A stretch of 64,000 nt of DNA from Glandiceps talaboti (GCF_964340395.1 NC_135563.1:9802075-9866074), one strand, 5' to 3'; positions 1 through 13,978 are shown, counted from the stretch's first letter. Notes: generated from the letters alone by a model not told the origin. Program-made: numbers and translations.

Positions 1-574
1 GTAGACTGGAACCATCTGGACAATAGTACTGTGTGCGCTAAATCTTGTGACGCCTTTAAAATGGCAGTCACTGTCAAAAACCATTCTGACTAAATACTCT
101 CCCCCGGTGTGTTATTCCTTACCCAGGACCTACACCGTAACTATACAGATACAGATACAGATACAGACTGAGGCACAATAGTGGTTCAAATCTTACCCAA
201 GGACTTTAGCCATTCATATACAAATGGCGACGAGGTGCAAACCTGCAACCTGCAGTTTCTAAGCCGGTCACTTTAACCATTCCACCATCATGACTCCACT
301 ACTTTTCTGTGTTTTACCATATTTGAATACCACAGGTACGTACAACCCAAGAAAATGAAGTTTTATATGAACATTACTCCACATATATGCCTGCCTACCC
401 AGATTACAAATAAATTGGCCAACCTGATGTTGTTCTGTCAACAAGGTAAAAACCTAGTAAGAATTTGAAACCTTCCAACTTTTAAGACCATCCAGTTTAC
501 TTTTTTCCATTTTTCCATACCACACAAGTACATTTTGAAAGTGAAGGGTCTAGATCATATGCATAGATACTCAC
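1..574 (-). other. beta-TrCP last visible intron
   Basis: No terminal WD40 exon can be read here on the minus strand. The stretch holds a SINE copy (116-300) and otherwise unremarkable AT-rich sequence. Confidence 0.7.
116..300 (-). mobile_element. tRNA-derived SINE, family 1 (copy a)
   Basis: On the minus strand this reads GGAGTCATGATGG..., then GTGACCGGCTT, CTGCAGGTTGCAGGTTTG, then AATGGCTAAAGTCCTTGGG and AGATTTGAACCACTATTGTG. It matches the copy at 24971-25340 closely over about 160 bases, in the opposite orientation. The B box is degenerate. A short GATACA tandem is present at 146-167. Confidence 0.75.
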
Positions 575-3500
575 TACTAACGTCCTTAAGCACAGTGTGC
601 CTGCTGGGGCTCTTGGATCGAGTGCTGCTTGCAGATCCCATACCTTGATTTTGCTATGGATGAAACATTATAAACATGAAATGAAACAAGAGGTAGAAAC
701 AAGACACATAGGAGCTTTAACAATATAATAACAGCTAACAGATCTTTTAAGTACTTTTGAGGGTTCTTGTTTTAAAAACCAGCTGAAAAACTAACAAAAG
801 CAATCTTATTACTCGCCATATATTATGGTTACCTACCTTGTCGTTGTTTTTGAAAGCAGCATCTCAAGAGGGCGCCCCACAAGGAAAAATGAGGGCTAAA
901 ATCATACGACAGTAAATCAAGCAGTCTACAAAATATGGCTAAACGAACTTCATGAATTCAACCTAGGAAAGGATGACTTTTATTTGCAGTTACGGTATAC
1001 TCAACTTTTGGTTCAAAGGCTGCTACTGAACAGCACTCCTAGTGGCTAAACTACACAATCCTTTTGTCTTTCCAATAACCGGAATATTGCATCTTTGACA
1101 TGACATATTATCACACATGGTAAAACGAACATGTGAAATATTTCACTCAAATCAGAAACAGTGTAACATACCCATCATAAGCACCACTGACAATTCTCTT
1201 GTTATCAAATCGGATACATCGAACAAGTTCCTCATGGCCTTCAAGGACCCTTAGGCAAGCACCACATTCAATATCCCATAACCTGCAGAGAACAAATCAG
1301 TTTTCAACTTTCAATTAACTTTTTGGGGGGGGGTTTATTGACAAAACTGAAGTTTACATTTGGGTCTGCACCACACAACAGTTTATGCAGATGGGATCAA
1401 AACTGAACAGTTGGAGTACAGATTCAACCTTAACCATCCAACTTTATTTTCTTACCAATTAACATGGACACGTGGGAGTGCAAATTTTCCATTATCTAAC
1501 ACCAGAGAAAAAGAATGCAGAACAGTAGACTTAACCATGGAAAAATTCATTTTTTGTACCATGGCTAGGGGTTAATTATGTCTCAAGCTTAGGGCTAGGA
1601 ACGTGGTGAGATACCAACCTTATAGTGTTGTCTGACGACCCACTGACAACAAGTCTGTCTCTATACTGTAGACATGCGATTCCTCTCCTGTGGCCATTCA
1701 GTGTTCGAACAAACTCACACGTCGAAGTACTCCACACCTGCAAAATACAGTTACTTTCAAATCAACGGAACAAACACAAGATAATGTAAACTACCACATA
1801 TGTTTGAAAAATTCTTTTGATCCCATTGTGAGCAATAATGATTTAATTAATATAATAATAGCAATAATAATAATTAATGAATAATAAATTTAATTTAAAA
1901 ATAATTTAGAATAATAATTCTATAATTATTAAGAATTATTTCCTTTGAGACACAGAGTTGCTAGATAACCAGGCTCATTGTTTTTTAATCAACGGAATTT
2001 CAAATATATTGTAATATAAACAAACAAACGCAAACAAACAAACGCAAACAGGATTTAATCGTCATATCTCAATTTTCAAAATTTTTGTATGTGGTCAACT
2101 CTGATGACCCTAATGAAGTCAATTACAGGAATCAATTTAACCCCGCAAAGAAGTTCATTAACCCTAATCCTACCGCAGACGTTACCTTTTTCATGAACTT
2201 GACCTGAACAGGTTTACGGTAATCAAATGTTTGATCACAATTAAACTTACATCACATTGACATTCTTCAAATAGATCAAAGTCAACAGCTTCTCATGCAT
2301 GGTCACCTGCGATGACCCCTATCTTTCTGGCAATATTACACATCACGTTTGAAACACACTTACAGATGCCATATCATAATTGATATGCATAATATACACA
2401 ACAGTATGGACTCACTTTGATGGTTCTATCGCCAGACGCTGATACGATGTACTTGTCATCAAAGTCTACCACATTGACAGCAGCCCTATGACCAACTAGT
2501 ACCCTTCGTAGGTTGATGTCTGTCGGTGACTGCATATCCCACACAGCTATTGAACGGTCCTATAAAGACAAAATGAGATCGTTTCATATCATTACAGGGT
2601 TTTTGGAATACAAAATATTGCCAATAAAGACTGCATATTCCATACAGATATCAAACAGTCCTGGATCGAGAAACATGATTATTTCATAAAAGCTATCATT
2701 GTGTGCCTTTGGAATACAAAATACAACCAATATAATAGTGGCGACATATCCAATACAGATATTGAACAGTCCAGCGCCCTCACACAACCAATATTAGAAA
2801 GCATAGTTCAAAGGTGGCACAAAAAATATATGCGGATTTTCCAACAGACAAGCATGGCTACCTCTGTGATTTTGTAGACTTTATACATATTAGTATCACA
2901 CGTACCTTTGAACACGTAACCATCATGCCGTCATTAAATCTAAGATGAAGAACAGCTTCACAGTGATGTATAAGTGTATTCACCATTTCAGCTGTGTGAA
3001 CATTCCATACCCTGTTGGCAAAACAAAATGGTTTAATATTCATCCGACAGCTTGTACATCAACAACTATTTCAGTATTTTTTTTCAGGGCAGTAAGTAGG
3101 TAAAACTTACATGAGAGCCAAAGTCATTTTACCAGGGTTCCCCACTAAAGTTATATTTACAATGTATGGGAACTATGCCAGTTTTATCAAATTTACCCTT
3201 GTCTGTTACCGGGGTTCCCACACTTTACCAAAACCAGTGTATTTAGTGTGGTTTGCAAAACCTTCAAATCACTAACACACAAGTGCTTTCACACAAGTCT
3301 TCACAGCATGGGGAGGGAAGGGTGGGGGTGGGGTGGGGGCAGGGGTGGGGCAGAGGTGGGGGTGGGGGAACGCTCCCACGACATCTACCAATTTACATGA
3401 GAATCTGAATCACTAATCAGTTCTAAATCATAATACAGATAAATAAAGTCAAATGGCTTTACCTAGAGGAAAAGAAAATATGGTTACATGCCTGAATCCC

Positions 3501-6500
3501 AGACTGGCAAATTTTTGTCCATAATTCATGCAAGAAACTACATGGCATGTATTTCCTGCTTGTAGGAAACAGCCAATATGAAACATTTTCTTGAAAGGAC
3601 CATGTCAGATTAGGATGATACTTTGGGTAAGAAAAACAGTTTGTGTAGAAGAGGTATCGAAAGTTGGTCAAAGAAAAAAAAATTATCGATCTCATCCTTA
3701 AATGTTCATTGATAAGATACCACTAATGTGTGAACCTGAGACTGAATCATGATCCTCTACAGTGCGCCCTCTAGTGGTAGCCAATTTTTGTTGTGGGTCA
3801 GTATGATAAAAACTGTCATTTCATGTGAGTCATCACATATATAGGAAGAGATAGGGGCACACCAAATTTTGGTCCGTCACTAGAAATTGTGTACGTCAGT
3901 GGCACGTCATATTGGCTTAGACTCAGAGGGCATACTGATCCTACATAAGCAATTTTGTTGATCGTTTCTATAAAAAATATACCCAACATTGCGAGTGTCT
4001 TGTGTATACTTTAAATTCAGTATCATTCAAGAAAACTAATCAGACATTTTAAATGTCGACAGAAAAAGATGATAATCTCGTAACTGACCTAACAGTGGAA
4101 TCACTGGATCCGGTGATGATGACATTTTCATCATACTGTAAACATAATACTGATCCTGTATGGCCGGTCAATACTTGCACACATTCCAACGTGTTTCGGT
4201 CCCAGATCTGAAAGTGCAAAAACACAATTGTAATCATACTGTAAACATAATATTAATCCTGTATGGTTAAAATATGGTCAGTTAGACAGAGTTAACAACT
4301 TAAACCATTGTCTGTTTGGTCTATGATATCAAATCATGGTTGTTTCAATTGTATCTAATTATTCCCTACGACCATAGTGTAATTTCTAAAGCATGGTCAA
4401 ACATTATTAACCATGGCCACACATTCATTGGGCCATGATTGTCCCATACAGCTGAACCATGGTTAACAATGGTCGTTTCAAATCCGTCCGACCATGGTAA
4501 AATTTCTCAGCCATGGTCAAACACATTCATTGGACCATACCATACTAATCTCGTCAACCACATCCTGTCTATGGTGTAATTTCACAAGCATGGACAAACG
4601 TGTTTAAAGATAGCACCACACTCACTGAACCACAGTCTACCATGACAAGCAACCATGCAAGGTCAACAATTATTCACCATGGCTGAACCACAATCAAGGA
4701 CAGTACCTAAATGTTGTCGTAACAAGTACTACATCTTGCTGACATCCCAACTCACCTTTATTGTATTATCTCTGAGACCACTAACAATCTTGGAGTCGTC
4801 ATATTGTAAACAGTAAACACCTTTGCTATTTTCACTTCTGCACATTATTCTTTGAAGTGTATGCCTGCCACACCTCCAATTTGTTTCAATTGTCTATAAC
4901 AAAGATATAAAAAATGTCAGTATTTTCATGTGAATGATTGAACCTCCCCCTTACCCGAGCACAAAAACCCCCAAAACAATGGTGCCAATGGTATTGCAGC
5001 AAAACTGACATGATAAATTTCTCTCGCCACCGTTCTTTTTCCTAAGTTTTAGACAACCTTTTTACATACAAAATAACTTTGCATATTGCATTTTTCAACT
5101 TACCTCTATGTCTTGAATTATCTTGGGATAAAGTCTTCTGAAAAAGTCATTATTTGGTTGTATTTCCCCTGGTTTTGGACGGAACAAATACTGACCCCTG
5201 ATGAGAAAGAAAATGACCCATTATATCTCCTGCTACAAAATAAGCTATTATATATCAAGAGCTATTGTGTGACAACTGTTGTAAGTTGACCCACTCACTC
5301 AGACATGCACAGTGGTTGTTTATCTCAACCTTCCGTTATCTATATGTGGTTTTCCTGATAATTTCCTAGTTGAGTCACCAGCAACAGACCAAACAGACCA
5401 ACAAAACTGGGGAGAAGTCTTTTGAATCCCAATGGCTTTGACAATGGCTACCTGATCTTGAATTTATAACTAGACATCTAAGACACATACCCTATTAAAC
5501 ATCTAAACTAGCTCACCAGATTTATGAAGGGTATGAAAATCAATACAAAACTGTAGCTGAAACATACAACTTGGCTAATTATGATTCAAGCCCTAGTGTC
5601 GTATATCCTAGTCTGGATGCCAACATGGCATCAAATCATCTCTAAAAGAGATTTTAAGATTCAATGAAAGATAGCAGTACACTACATATAACCAAAATAT
5701 GGCATATCGGTATTCAGACTTAACTGAGATCAAAATAAGCAAGTCTGAAAACACAATCGAGTGGTGTCCTCTGAGGAAGCATTTGTAGAAGCATTCCGAT
5801 TTCTTCCATATATACATATATAGCAATCTATACAAATAACTGTTTGTACTTACCAACCCCGCCTTTCTGACAGACCCCGCCATAATGTATCTGTTATCAC
5901 CATTCTTTCTATGAGTTTTTTCCAGAGCATACCATCTTGGATGACCCTGTACCATTCTTTACAAACTAATTCAGCTGCACACAAGGACTTGGCATCCAAG
6001 TATGACAAGATATTTTCTGCTACGTGGTCTAAACCTTTTTCTGAATTTGAAAAATAGATTGAATGTTTTTAATGTCAACAATCATACTGCTCAAAGGGCT
6101 TTTCTACACAATGAATGACATTATTAAAAAAAATAAACAAACAAAGAGAAGGCAAAATGAGTAAATAATCATCCTGAAAAATTACGCGCAAAATCACTTT
6201 TTTTTTCTTTAAACAGTTCAACAAATTATAGTAAACATGAAATTGAATGAAAGAATTTACAGGTGTCAGTTAGTTTTAGTGTCCTCAAACTAAAAAAACA
6301 AAGATTTTTTATTGTGGGTAAAACTGATCAGAATTGGTCCACTAGTGATTCAACCATACATGTAGTATGGGATTGGGAAACTCCAAGTAACTTGATGAGT
6401 CACCCAGAAATTGTTGTGAGTCAGTGGCATGTCAAAATGGCTTAGAGGGCAGGGCATATTGGTCAACTTATAGAGCAGGTGAAATGCTGGAAAAGTTAGC

Positions 6501-7963
6501 TGTTCCTACATGGAATTTTGAATCAGTTCGATGTCAAATCTAAAGTTCTCCTGTCCCCATATCTATGAAACTGGTTTGAGCCGATTTAGTTGAATCAAGG
6601 GGGTCAAAGTAAATCGGTTCAAAACTGATGCAAAAGTAAAAGTGAATCAATTCAAATCCATTGCTCAGTTTTCTTGTGGGGATAGAAACTTGTTGTTTCA
6701 GTTGGTTTCAAATCAATCCAAGAGTGGACGTGGCTATTCCATTTCATCAGTCTAAATGAAACCCTAGTGTTTACAACTAATAATATTTCTTTCCATGTGT
6801 ACAACAATTTCAACAATGTCAGTCCCTTATTTAGTAAATGTGGTCACAAGGATGTAAACAAATTAGTTCAATCTATCCATTCCCACATCAACAATTTTTG
6901 TTTGAGGTATTTTGAAAATATGCCCAGAGAATTTCTAGAGGATACAAGTCAACTTCACTACTTCTACACACTAAATATTTCTTTCTTTTTTTAAAGCTAC
7001 AGTGCCTACTAAAGTGAACTGTTTTCCAAAACTATTTTCTGATCTGTGCATACTTCTCCAGTTATGTGTATGCAAAAGGTAGAAAATTACGTGCTCAGCA
7101 GTAAAGTCCAGAAATATGAGACCCATAAATAATATAAGTATCTGTCGATTTTGTCCACACTGTTTGCATTTCTACAACAAGTATTTGTCTGTGTACCCCA
7201 GACATACAGAGTCTATGTGTGTGTAGTCCCATGTTTTCGATTGTACAAGGATTATCTGTTCTAGTAAATTATTATAGGTGTAAGACATCAACATAAACAC
7301 AGAAGACTCCTTAGCTTGCTGGCCCAACAGAAAGTGATGTACACATATCATCACTGGACTGCGATTGTTCAGGTAAGTCAGAAATACCACTTTCGTTGCA
7401 TCTCAGAAGTATATCAATTTGTTGAACGCAATGTACACCATATTACGACTTCAAATTATAGAAAACCATATAAAAACTGGTAGTTTCTTTGAGAATGACA
7501 AGGCTCTATACTCAGAGTACTTGGTTATCTCTATTTAAATAATTTGTCCGTTACTATTGTACATTGAATCTGAAAGTATGATTTTTTATATCCTAGGTGA
7601 TGAACAACTGACATTATTATTAAAGTTTGTTATTCTTGTTGCTAAGCATTATATATTTCAAAGTTTAGAAAACACCCAGATTTTGATGCATACAAAAAAT
7701 ACTTGCAGAATACTTAGAATGTAGAGTTTCATACTGTAGTTAGAAAATGTAAAGTAGATGCACATATTAAGAAATGGACAGTTCTTGAAATTGATAACTT
7801 TAATATGAAATTTTAAATCTGTTAAATTTCCATTTATGAAAAAGATATGTATCTTATCTTTGTATTAAGTCCAATAAAAATGTTATTAAATATAAAAAAG
7901 TCAGATTTGTTTAATTGACAGATGACTCCAAAATTAATAACATTAGATAGATAGATACATACA

Positions 7964-8002
<39 letters not shown>

Positions 8003-11000
8003 ATGAATACATAACAGACTGTCAATATGTACCACTTCAATCACTCAGTATAAAAGTATTTTAAACAAAAGACAAAGTATTTAGACTAGACTTACATGTT
8101 TGTAAACGATATATATCTAAAATAACTTATTCAATATTTGTCATTCCAATACAGCTAAGGGTGATCCTATTTTATTTTGTTTGCTTCTCGTTACTTTTTC
8201 ATAGCAACTATGGGTCGGTCAGTCGGTCGATTTAAAAAAAAAAAAAAATTGAAAAGAATCATTTTCTTCATGTTTCTCTGCCTCTCTTCTTCCCCCTTTC
8301 AATCTTCTTTTTGTTGGATTCCTGGTAACAAGTCCTTTCTCAGTTTCTCTACACAATTGGCATGTTGTTAGCACAGAGAGATTGCTACTCCTCTAAAAAC
8401 GCTCCCCCCTACTTGAATAACTTCGGTCATGAAAGAAATGCTTTGTTTGTGAACATGCGAAATCGTCGTCAAAATATCAGTGTGGGAATTTTTTTTTTTT
8501 TTTATGTCTGAGCTGAAAATTTGGGTTGGTCATGTAATGAGAAACAGGGCAAAAGATAGGGTGGTCACCCTAATAGAGATATTTCATAAACATTGTGGCT
8601 CTGACCCTTCAATATTTAGAATGCAAACAGTGAAACCTATACTATAAAATAGATATTATGCAGACAGAGACACAATAAAACTATCCATATGTCACTTTGT
8701 GTGTGTCTGTACCATACATGTAAATATGGAAGGATGCCTGTATAGTGTTATAATTATTATTAATATCCTTTTTCTACTTTGTTGATATATCACAAAATAA
8801 CCCTTGAGCTACAAGAAATCTCTTCATCTGGCTTGCCATCGTACATTGAAACAATTTTATAATTACAGCTGTGGGCAGTGTCACGGGATCACAGCATAAA
8901 AAGAATATCATTGAGCAAGATGAATTTTAATATGTAAAGGTAGCCGAAACACAACCAATATCAATCAAATGAAGGGTCTAAGCTAATATGAAAGGCAGTG
9001 TGCCCGCTAAGGCAATCGATGCAGGGCTTGAAAGCAGTAGTCTTGGGTACATACTAATCATTGTATCTAGACTACCAGATTTACAGGGTAGTAGTCTGTT
9101 AGACCAATGGAAATCACAAGAAAATTACAGTTGAGACAGTTCACTTGGCTATCAGAATCTGACTACTCTGTAGTGTGCAGAAGTAACTGTAATTTTTTGA
9201 GTCCTGTGGTATGTCACTGGCGCATAGCATTTTCAAATAACACAACAAAATTTTGTATCTCAATCTCTTACTACATGTATGTGGTGACTCATAACAAAAC
9301 CCATTTTGTCTCATTTTGACCCAAAACACAGAATTTTGTCTGTCAGGAGAGGGTGCACTGGTAAAAGGTAATGATTGCTATTGGTGTGCTCCTCATTGCA
9401 GTTCAGTGTCTTTCATGACCTGTTTACGATGTATCAGTTTTTAAATCTTTTGTACAGATATTTTGTAGTTAGATAACCCTTTCAGAAACATGTATTGACC
9501 AATTATACATACTTATCAATGCAGTGTCAAAAGCCTGCATCAGTTTCACTTTGTCTGTGGTTTTGTCTGTCACGATTTGAGAGCCCTGCATATATTTACA
9601 GTATAAGAGCACATACATGTTATCACCCATTTCATGTTAGTGTTCACTGACTGTTTGATACAACCAGATATCAACAAGAAACTGCACATACTACACTTTA
9701 AGATAACAAGATTGTGATTTCTTGCCACATTTTGTCTAAATGAAATAAACCATTTAAACTTACTGCAACTAGACACAGACATGCAGGCACCTATGTTTTG
9801 ATGTCTGTGTCTGCATGGTGGCACATTAGTTCATTTCATGATTTAGACAAAATGTTGCAAAAAATTTATTCATTCAATCTTACTATCTTAAAGTGTAGCA
9901 TGTACAGTTTCTTATTGGTTTCTGCATGGTTGTATGAAACAACGCCAGTTAACACTAACATGAAATGAGCAGTACAAATGTATATGCAAAATCAGAAGTT
10001 TTTAGTAACTTTCTCTTTATCTATACATAAATATTTTTCAATTTATGACATAAAAGGCCGAGATTTTAATAACTTTTGATGAAGACAAACAAAGTGACAC
10101 AGACACGTGTCTACTATAATGCGAGATCTTTGTGCAAGATTTTAAAATTGTAAAACACAAATAGCACTGCAGTGCAAGTGGTAAACCTCAATAAATGCCA
10201 TTACAAATGAAGACACGGACATGGGTAAACCAATCCATCATATGTGGACAGAGCACTGACAATATGGCTAAACATTTCTGGAAGTGATAAATCTTTTCTG
10301 TTCTTGTATTTATTTCTTTTGATTTGAGATAAGAACAGCCTGTCCAACATTAGATGCATGGTGGAGATTAGTGTGCCCTCTATTAAGCCAATATGCCGTG
10401 CCACTGACGCACACAATTTCTAGTGACGCACCAAAATTTGGTGTTCTCCTATCTATTACTATGTGGTGACTCACAAGAAATGTCAATTTTTCTCATGTTG
10501 ACATGTAACAATAACATTTGGCTACTATTAGAGGACACACTGATGGAGAAGTAAAATGCAACGATCGATTGTGAAAAAGATCCATCTCAGACTAGTACAT
10601 TTGAGTCATTCGGAATCAATAAACACACAGACACACACACGATTCTCAACCCAGTATTACTTTTTACACACTAGTTTTGTGGGACAGGGTACATGTAGTG
10701 TGTTCTATCTATTCTATGTAATAATACTAACATATTGGATGTTTGGTTCTGTTGATTCTTCTTATTCCAATGTTGATGTTTGTAATAACTTGACTTTCAA
10801 GGACTGAACTAATAACGTTTTATTTCCTATGCTGGTACATTTGCTGGTGTTTACATCACCTGGCCATTAAAAGCAAGGTGATGATTACAATTATCCACGG
10901 TAATTGCTCCTAATTACTCACTAACTATTGTTTAGGATTGAACTTGTCAACAGAGTTGACCACAAATGTCTAGACATGTAAAGTACCGGTAGTGTGACTA

Positions 11001-13978
11001 TTCTATTTAGTATCTTGACTTGGGTGTCAAAACTGACAAAAGAACTCGGCTGCAATTTACCAGCAGTGGTTCAATGCAACATATTATGTGTTGTGAGTAT
11101 TACACCTATCATTTGCTAAAAACCTAAGAGCTTTCTCTTCTTTTACGTTGTCAATCCAAAAGCAGATTATGCATAATCACAATTTTGTAACAAAACAATG
11201 GCATGGGAAAATTTTAACAGTGGTGAACAGCATGTGATTACATACATAATGGACGTTCCTGTACTTGTCCATTCAGCGAAGAGATTTCTGTTTTCACACA
11301 CCTGACTCATTAGAACTCTGACTACATCATAAATGTACTACACAGTAGTAATTTCCATAGAATTTATTTCAAACTGTTTTCAGATTAATAATGAACACAC
11401 CCTGTTTTTACTGTCATATGAGAACACTGATGCATTATTTCAGGAAAGTTTATGAAACATGCACTGAACCCTTCCTGACAAAATGATAAATTAACTGAAA
11501 GTCTGTAAAAACAGTAATCTGGCAGTGTATATTCTTGTCACCACAGGTCAACATAGTGGGTAGCCAAAGAGATATATATGTAAAAAGTATTTCAACAGCA
11601 AGGTGGAATGACTGATAGATTGACTTGTACACTACTGTACATGAGGCGATAACTAATTAAGTCGCCAACCACTGCCTTCGCTCCATCTCACCTGGGGCAC
11701 TGAAAACGTGCCAAAGATAATGTTGACAGAGTTGTGAACTTACTTGGTAATGCTGTTATAAAGTCTCTCTGGAGCATGGGTTTCAGGAAAGAATTGATAT
11801 GTCCATGCTGGTAATGGCACATATGTGATATTAATTGTTCTACAAATTCAATTTGTTCATTTTCCTTCCATTGGTCAAAATATTTCACACAGATATCTTT
11901 CTCTTGTTCATAATTCGGTGAGGGTTCCTTGTTACTTTTGATGAGCCGAATGGGAGTCGGCGTTGTCTGTAAGTGAAAACGAGATATGAATTGAATGTTA
12001 ATGTAGGAATATTTTTAACTACATATGCTAGCTCATTGCCAGTCCACAAAATGAAAAAAGATAAATGTGGAAAAATTACCCGTTTTCATGTAAAAACTAC
12101 CAGTACCATAGACCCTACTGTACACAAAACATAATTTTACCAGCGCATGCTGAATTTTGTCCATGCTAAACTGCTGGTCTAGAATAAACTTGAGCGAGGG
12201 CTCGAATAAAAATACAAGTTTTCTATAAAAAGTCGTGTACGTCAAAAATAGGTTAATCACGCTAAAAACAGATAACTTTGGAACATCTACATGTATTAGG
12301 AAAGTACAGATGGTTTGTGGTAGCAATTGTTACGCCAAGTGTATAATGCTGCACATTTTTTGAGTTAAAATTCTAAACCATTTCTGCAAATGAAAATGGG
12401 TTTGATCTTCCAGACTAAGGGTTCTAATATGTATAATTTCAGTAAAATATTTGAGCTTTTAACTTTGTAAAGCACTCTTGTGGCAAAAGAGTTTGCTTTT
12501 CTACAGTGTTTTATCATTCATGTACATACATAAATTTAATAACATGTTTGTTACTTTCACTTTTGATTTGATACTTTACATATTTTGTAGCTTTTTCCTT
12601 GACATCCGCCTGTCTGTGTATCTTTTACCGTTTTGAAATATATTTTTCTACTTTTATCATTTTTGCTAACATGCTTGAGGGCCTCAACAGAAAGTGTTTC
12701 ATTTTTCTAAGTTAGAACTCACTGTAACACTTACTAGAGCTACTTCAAATGACTATATATTTTTTTAAATCATTATTCAGTGGGTTTTTTTACCTAACTT
12801 TTGATTCAAATCAACTGAAGACAAAATTTTATTTTACTGTCAATTCATCTCTAATGGTTAAAGGGTCTTTGAGCAGACATCTGCTATATTTCAATATTGG
12901 GGATAAAATAATGAAATAAGGTAAACTACAATAAAAAAAAACCCAGAAAAAACAAAAACTTGTAGTTCACAATGACCAAGACATCAGATGACTTAAGTGG
13001 TCACAAAACTAAACTGAACACAGACCAATTTGGATAGACTTTTTCAATTAGTATTATGACTGGAACATACAAATCAGAGTACAATGGTCTTAGATAAATA
13101 GTTTAAAACGTTTCCTCTAAATATGTCTGTTTACTACTAACAAGCGGAAGATCTTATGCCTTTTACGACAATCCTTGAACTCAGTTGAACTCGACCACTA
13201 GGCCACCGCTGTACAATGTAAGTATTCTGGCATTGACATAACACACTAATTGTATTTCGAAAACAAATACCTTGAACACGATTATGAACAAAATTTTTTT
13301 TTTCTTCAAATTTTTCTTCACAATTTGTTTCCTATGATGAGATAAACACAATGCGGTCAAGGACAGTCACGAAATATCCAAAAAACGGAATGACGTAGCA
13401 CAAAAACACCAAGGGGAAAAAAATAGGGGAAGTCCAAAACATAAAACTGATACAATATGGCTCACGCACTTCAATTTGAATTAGTCTGGTTGTTCAGCAT
13501 TTAATTAGTCACATGTTCATAAAATGTTATGATTCACCGTTTGTGTGATACACAAGTTCCCATTATTAATTTGATGTTATTCGGTTTGCTTTAAGTGTAG
13601 GAATGGTTATTTCTACAATTTGCTACTTGTGTACTTCGAATTTTCGATTTCAAAAACAAGACTTAGATTTATTGGTTGTTATGTTCTTTTTATCGACACA
13701 GAGGCGACATATAAGTATATCTCTTCGTTTTTTACACGTAGAGACTACTTTGAATCTTATTTTGGCGACAATAACAGTTTGCTGGCTGATATTTACAGGA
13801 AACGACTCCTCCCAGTTTTCAATGTTTCATCGCAGGAAAATCAACATGGCGGTCGTCGTTAAACAGTAACATTACTAAACTGCGTATGTGCTAGCTTTTT
13901 CTACGATATAACATTGCGAAAACATTGACTTACCATCCCATCTGGCAGTTTGTCGTCCGTGATAGTACTTGTTTCCAT
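575..13978 (-). CDS. BTRC/FBXW11: beta-TrCP F-box/WD40 substrate receptor (3' end outside window)
   Basis: Substrate receptor of the SCF E3 ubiquitin ligase; in known relatives it binds phosphodegrons (DSGxxS) of beta-catenin, IkB and others. Coding exons, in gene order: 13978-13934, 11966-11744, 6040-5854, 5197-5104, 4893-4756, 4207-4089, 3011-2906, 2559-2416, 1737-1619, 1282-1172, 653-575. All introns are GT-AG with closing phases, giving 455 codons. Exon 2 holds the dimerisation (D) domain with [20 protein letters not shown]. Exon 3 holds the F-box ([20 protein letters not shown]). Exons 4-11 hold WD40 repeats, with blade motifs such as [22 protein letters not shown] and [10 protein letters not shown]. 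The start is the first ATG in the exon spliced to exon 2; the 15-codon leader (METSTITDD) is short, unlike the long alternative N-termini of vertebrate BTRC. The visible frame ends at RTLV before a GTGAGT donor. The final exon (about 50 codons, last blade) is not seen in 1-574 and must lie beyond position 1. Vertebrates have two copies; this looks like the single ancestor. Confidence 0.97.
3309..3371 (+). other. G-rich tract, quadruplex potential
   Basis: Many runs of three to five G (GGGTGGGGGTGGGGTGGGGG...) on the plus strand, within beta-TrCP intron 6. The transcript of that gene would be C-rich here, so any quadruplex would be on the non-template strand's complement, in DNA only. Confidence 0.7.
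3759..3946 (+). mobile_element. Short inverted-repeat element, family C (copy 1)
   Basis: Ends CAGTGCGCCCTCTAGTGG...GGCTTAGACTCAGAGGGCATACTG are imperfect terminal inverted repeats. The interior (CACACCAAATTTTGGT, CACTAGAAATTGTG, CGTCAGTGGCACGTCATATT) matches copies at 6279, 9360-8995 and 10541-10366. No coding capacity. It lies in beta-TrCP intron 6. Confidence 0.75.
4285..4690. repeat. Degenerate CCATGG-rich repeats in beta-TrCP intron 5
   Basis: Diverged units of about 80-120 bases share GACCATGGTAAAATTTCTCA, GCATGGTCAAACA and ATTCATTGG(A/G)CCAT. Boundaries are loose. Confidence 0.6.
6279..6465 (+). mobile_element. Inverted-repeat element, family C (copy 2, diverged)
   Basis: The right half reads AGAAATTGTTGTGAGTCAGT, GGCATGTCAAAATGGCTTAG, AGGGCAGGGCATATTGGTC, aligning to the right half of the 3759 copy. 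The left end AGTGTCCTCAAACTA is a weak match to the family terminus. Confidence 0.5.
7963..8004. repeat. AATA microsatellite
   Basis: About ten AATA units in beta-TrCP intron 2. A similar short tract is at 48888-48922. Confidence 0.95.
8995..9360 (-). mobile_element. Inverted-repeat element, family C (copy 3, with extra insert)
   Basis: Terminal repeats GCAGTGTGCCCGCTAAGGC and GGAGAGGGTGCACTGG bound it. The part at 9195-9360 aligns, in reverse, with the 10366 copy (GTATGTGGTGACTCATAACA, ACAAAATTTTGT). It is about 190 bases longer than copies 1 and 4; the extra part holds a relative of the PBDC1 minisatellite unit (9053-9110). Confidence 0.6.
9053..9110 (-). repeat. Single-copy relative of the PBDC1 minisatellite
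   Basis: ATTGTATCTAGACTACCA followed by GTAGTCTGTTAGACCAATGG is the reverse complement of sequence at the left edge of the 18240 array (CATTGGTCTAACAGACTACC, then CAGTCTAGATACA). It sits inside a family C element in beta-TrCP intron 2. Confidence 0.75.
10366..10541 (-). mobile_element. Inverted-repeat element, family C (copy 4)
   Basis: Termini ATTAGTGTGCCCTCTATTAA and TAGAGGACACACTGAT are inverted repeats. The reverse complement aligns along its whole length with the 3759 copy at roughly three-quarters identity by eye. It is a non-autonomous element of about 176 bp in beta-TrCP intron 2. Confidence 0.75.
11967..13933 (-). other. beta-TrCP intron 1 (2 kb)
   Basis: AT-rich, no clear repeats or exons seen. 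A YY1-type site lies near its 5' end at 13843-13853, close to the bidirectional promoter. Confidence 0.65.

Larger units (their letters stand above)
6041..11743 (-). other. beta-TrCP intron 2 (5.7 kb)
   Basis: No coding sequence supported. It holds three family C elements, the AATA microsatellite and the minisatellite relative; the rest is AT-rich unique sequence. Two long C-free/T-rich stretches near 8230 and 8490 are poly-A/T tracts. Confidence 0.7.

Noticed and set aside
840-900. Possible extra beta-TrCP exon with AAGGTAGGTAA donor on the minus strand
   Set aside because: The flanking exons (1282-1172 and 653-575) already join in phase to give GAYDG-KIKVWDL as in human, leaving no room for an exon.
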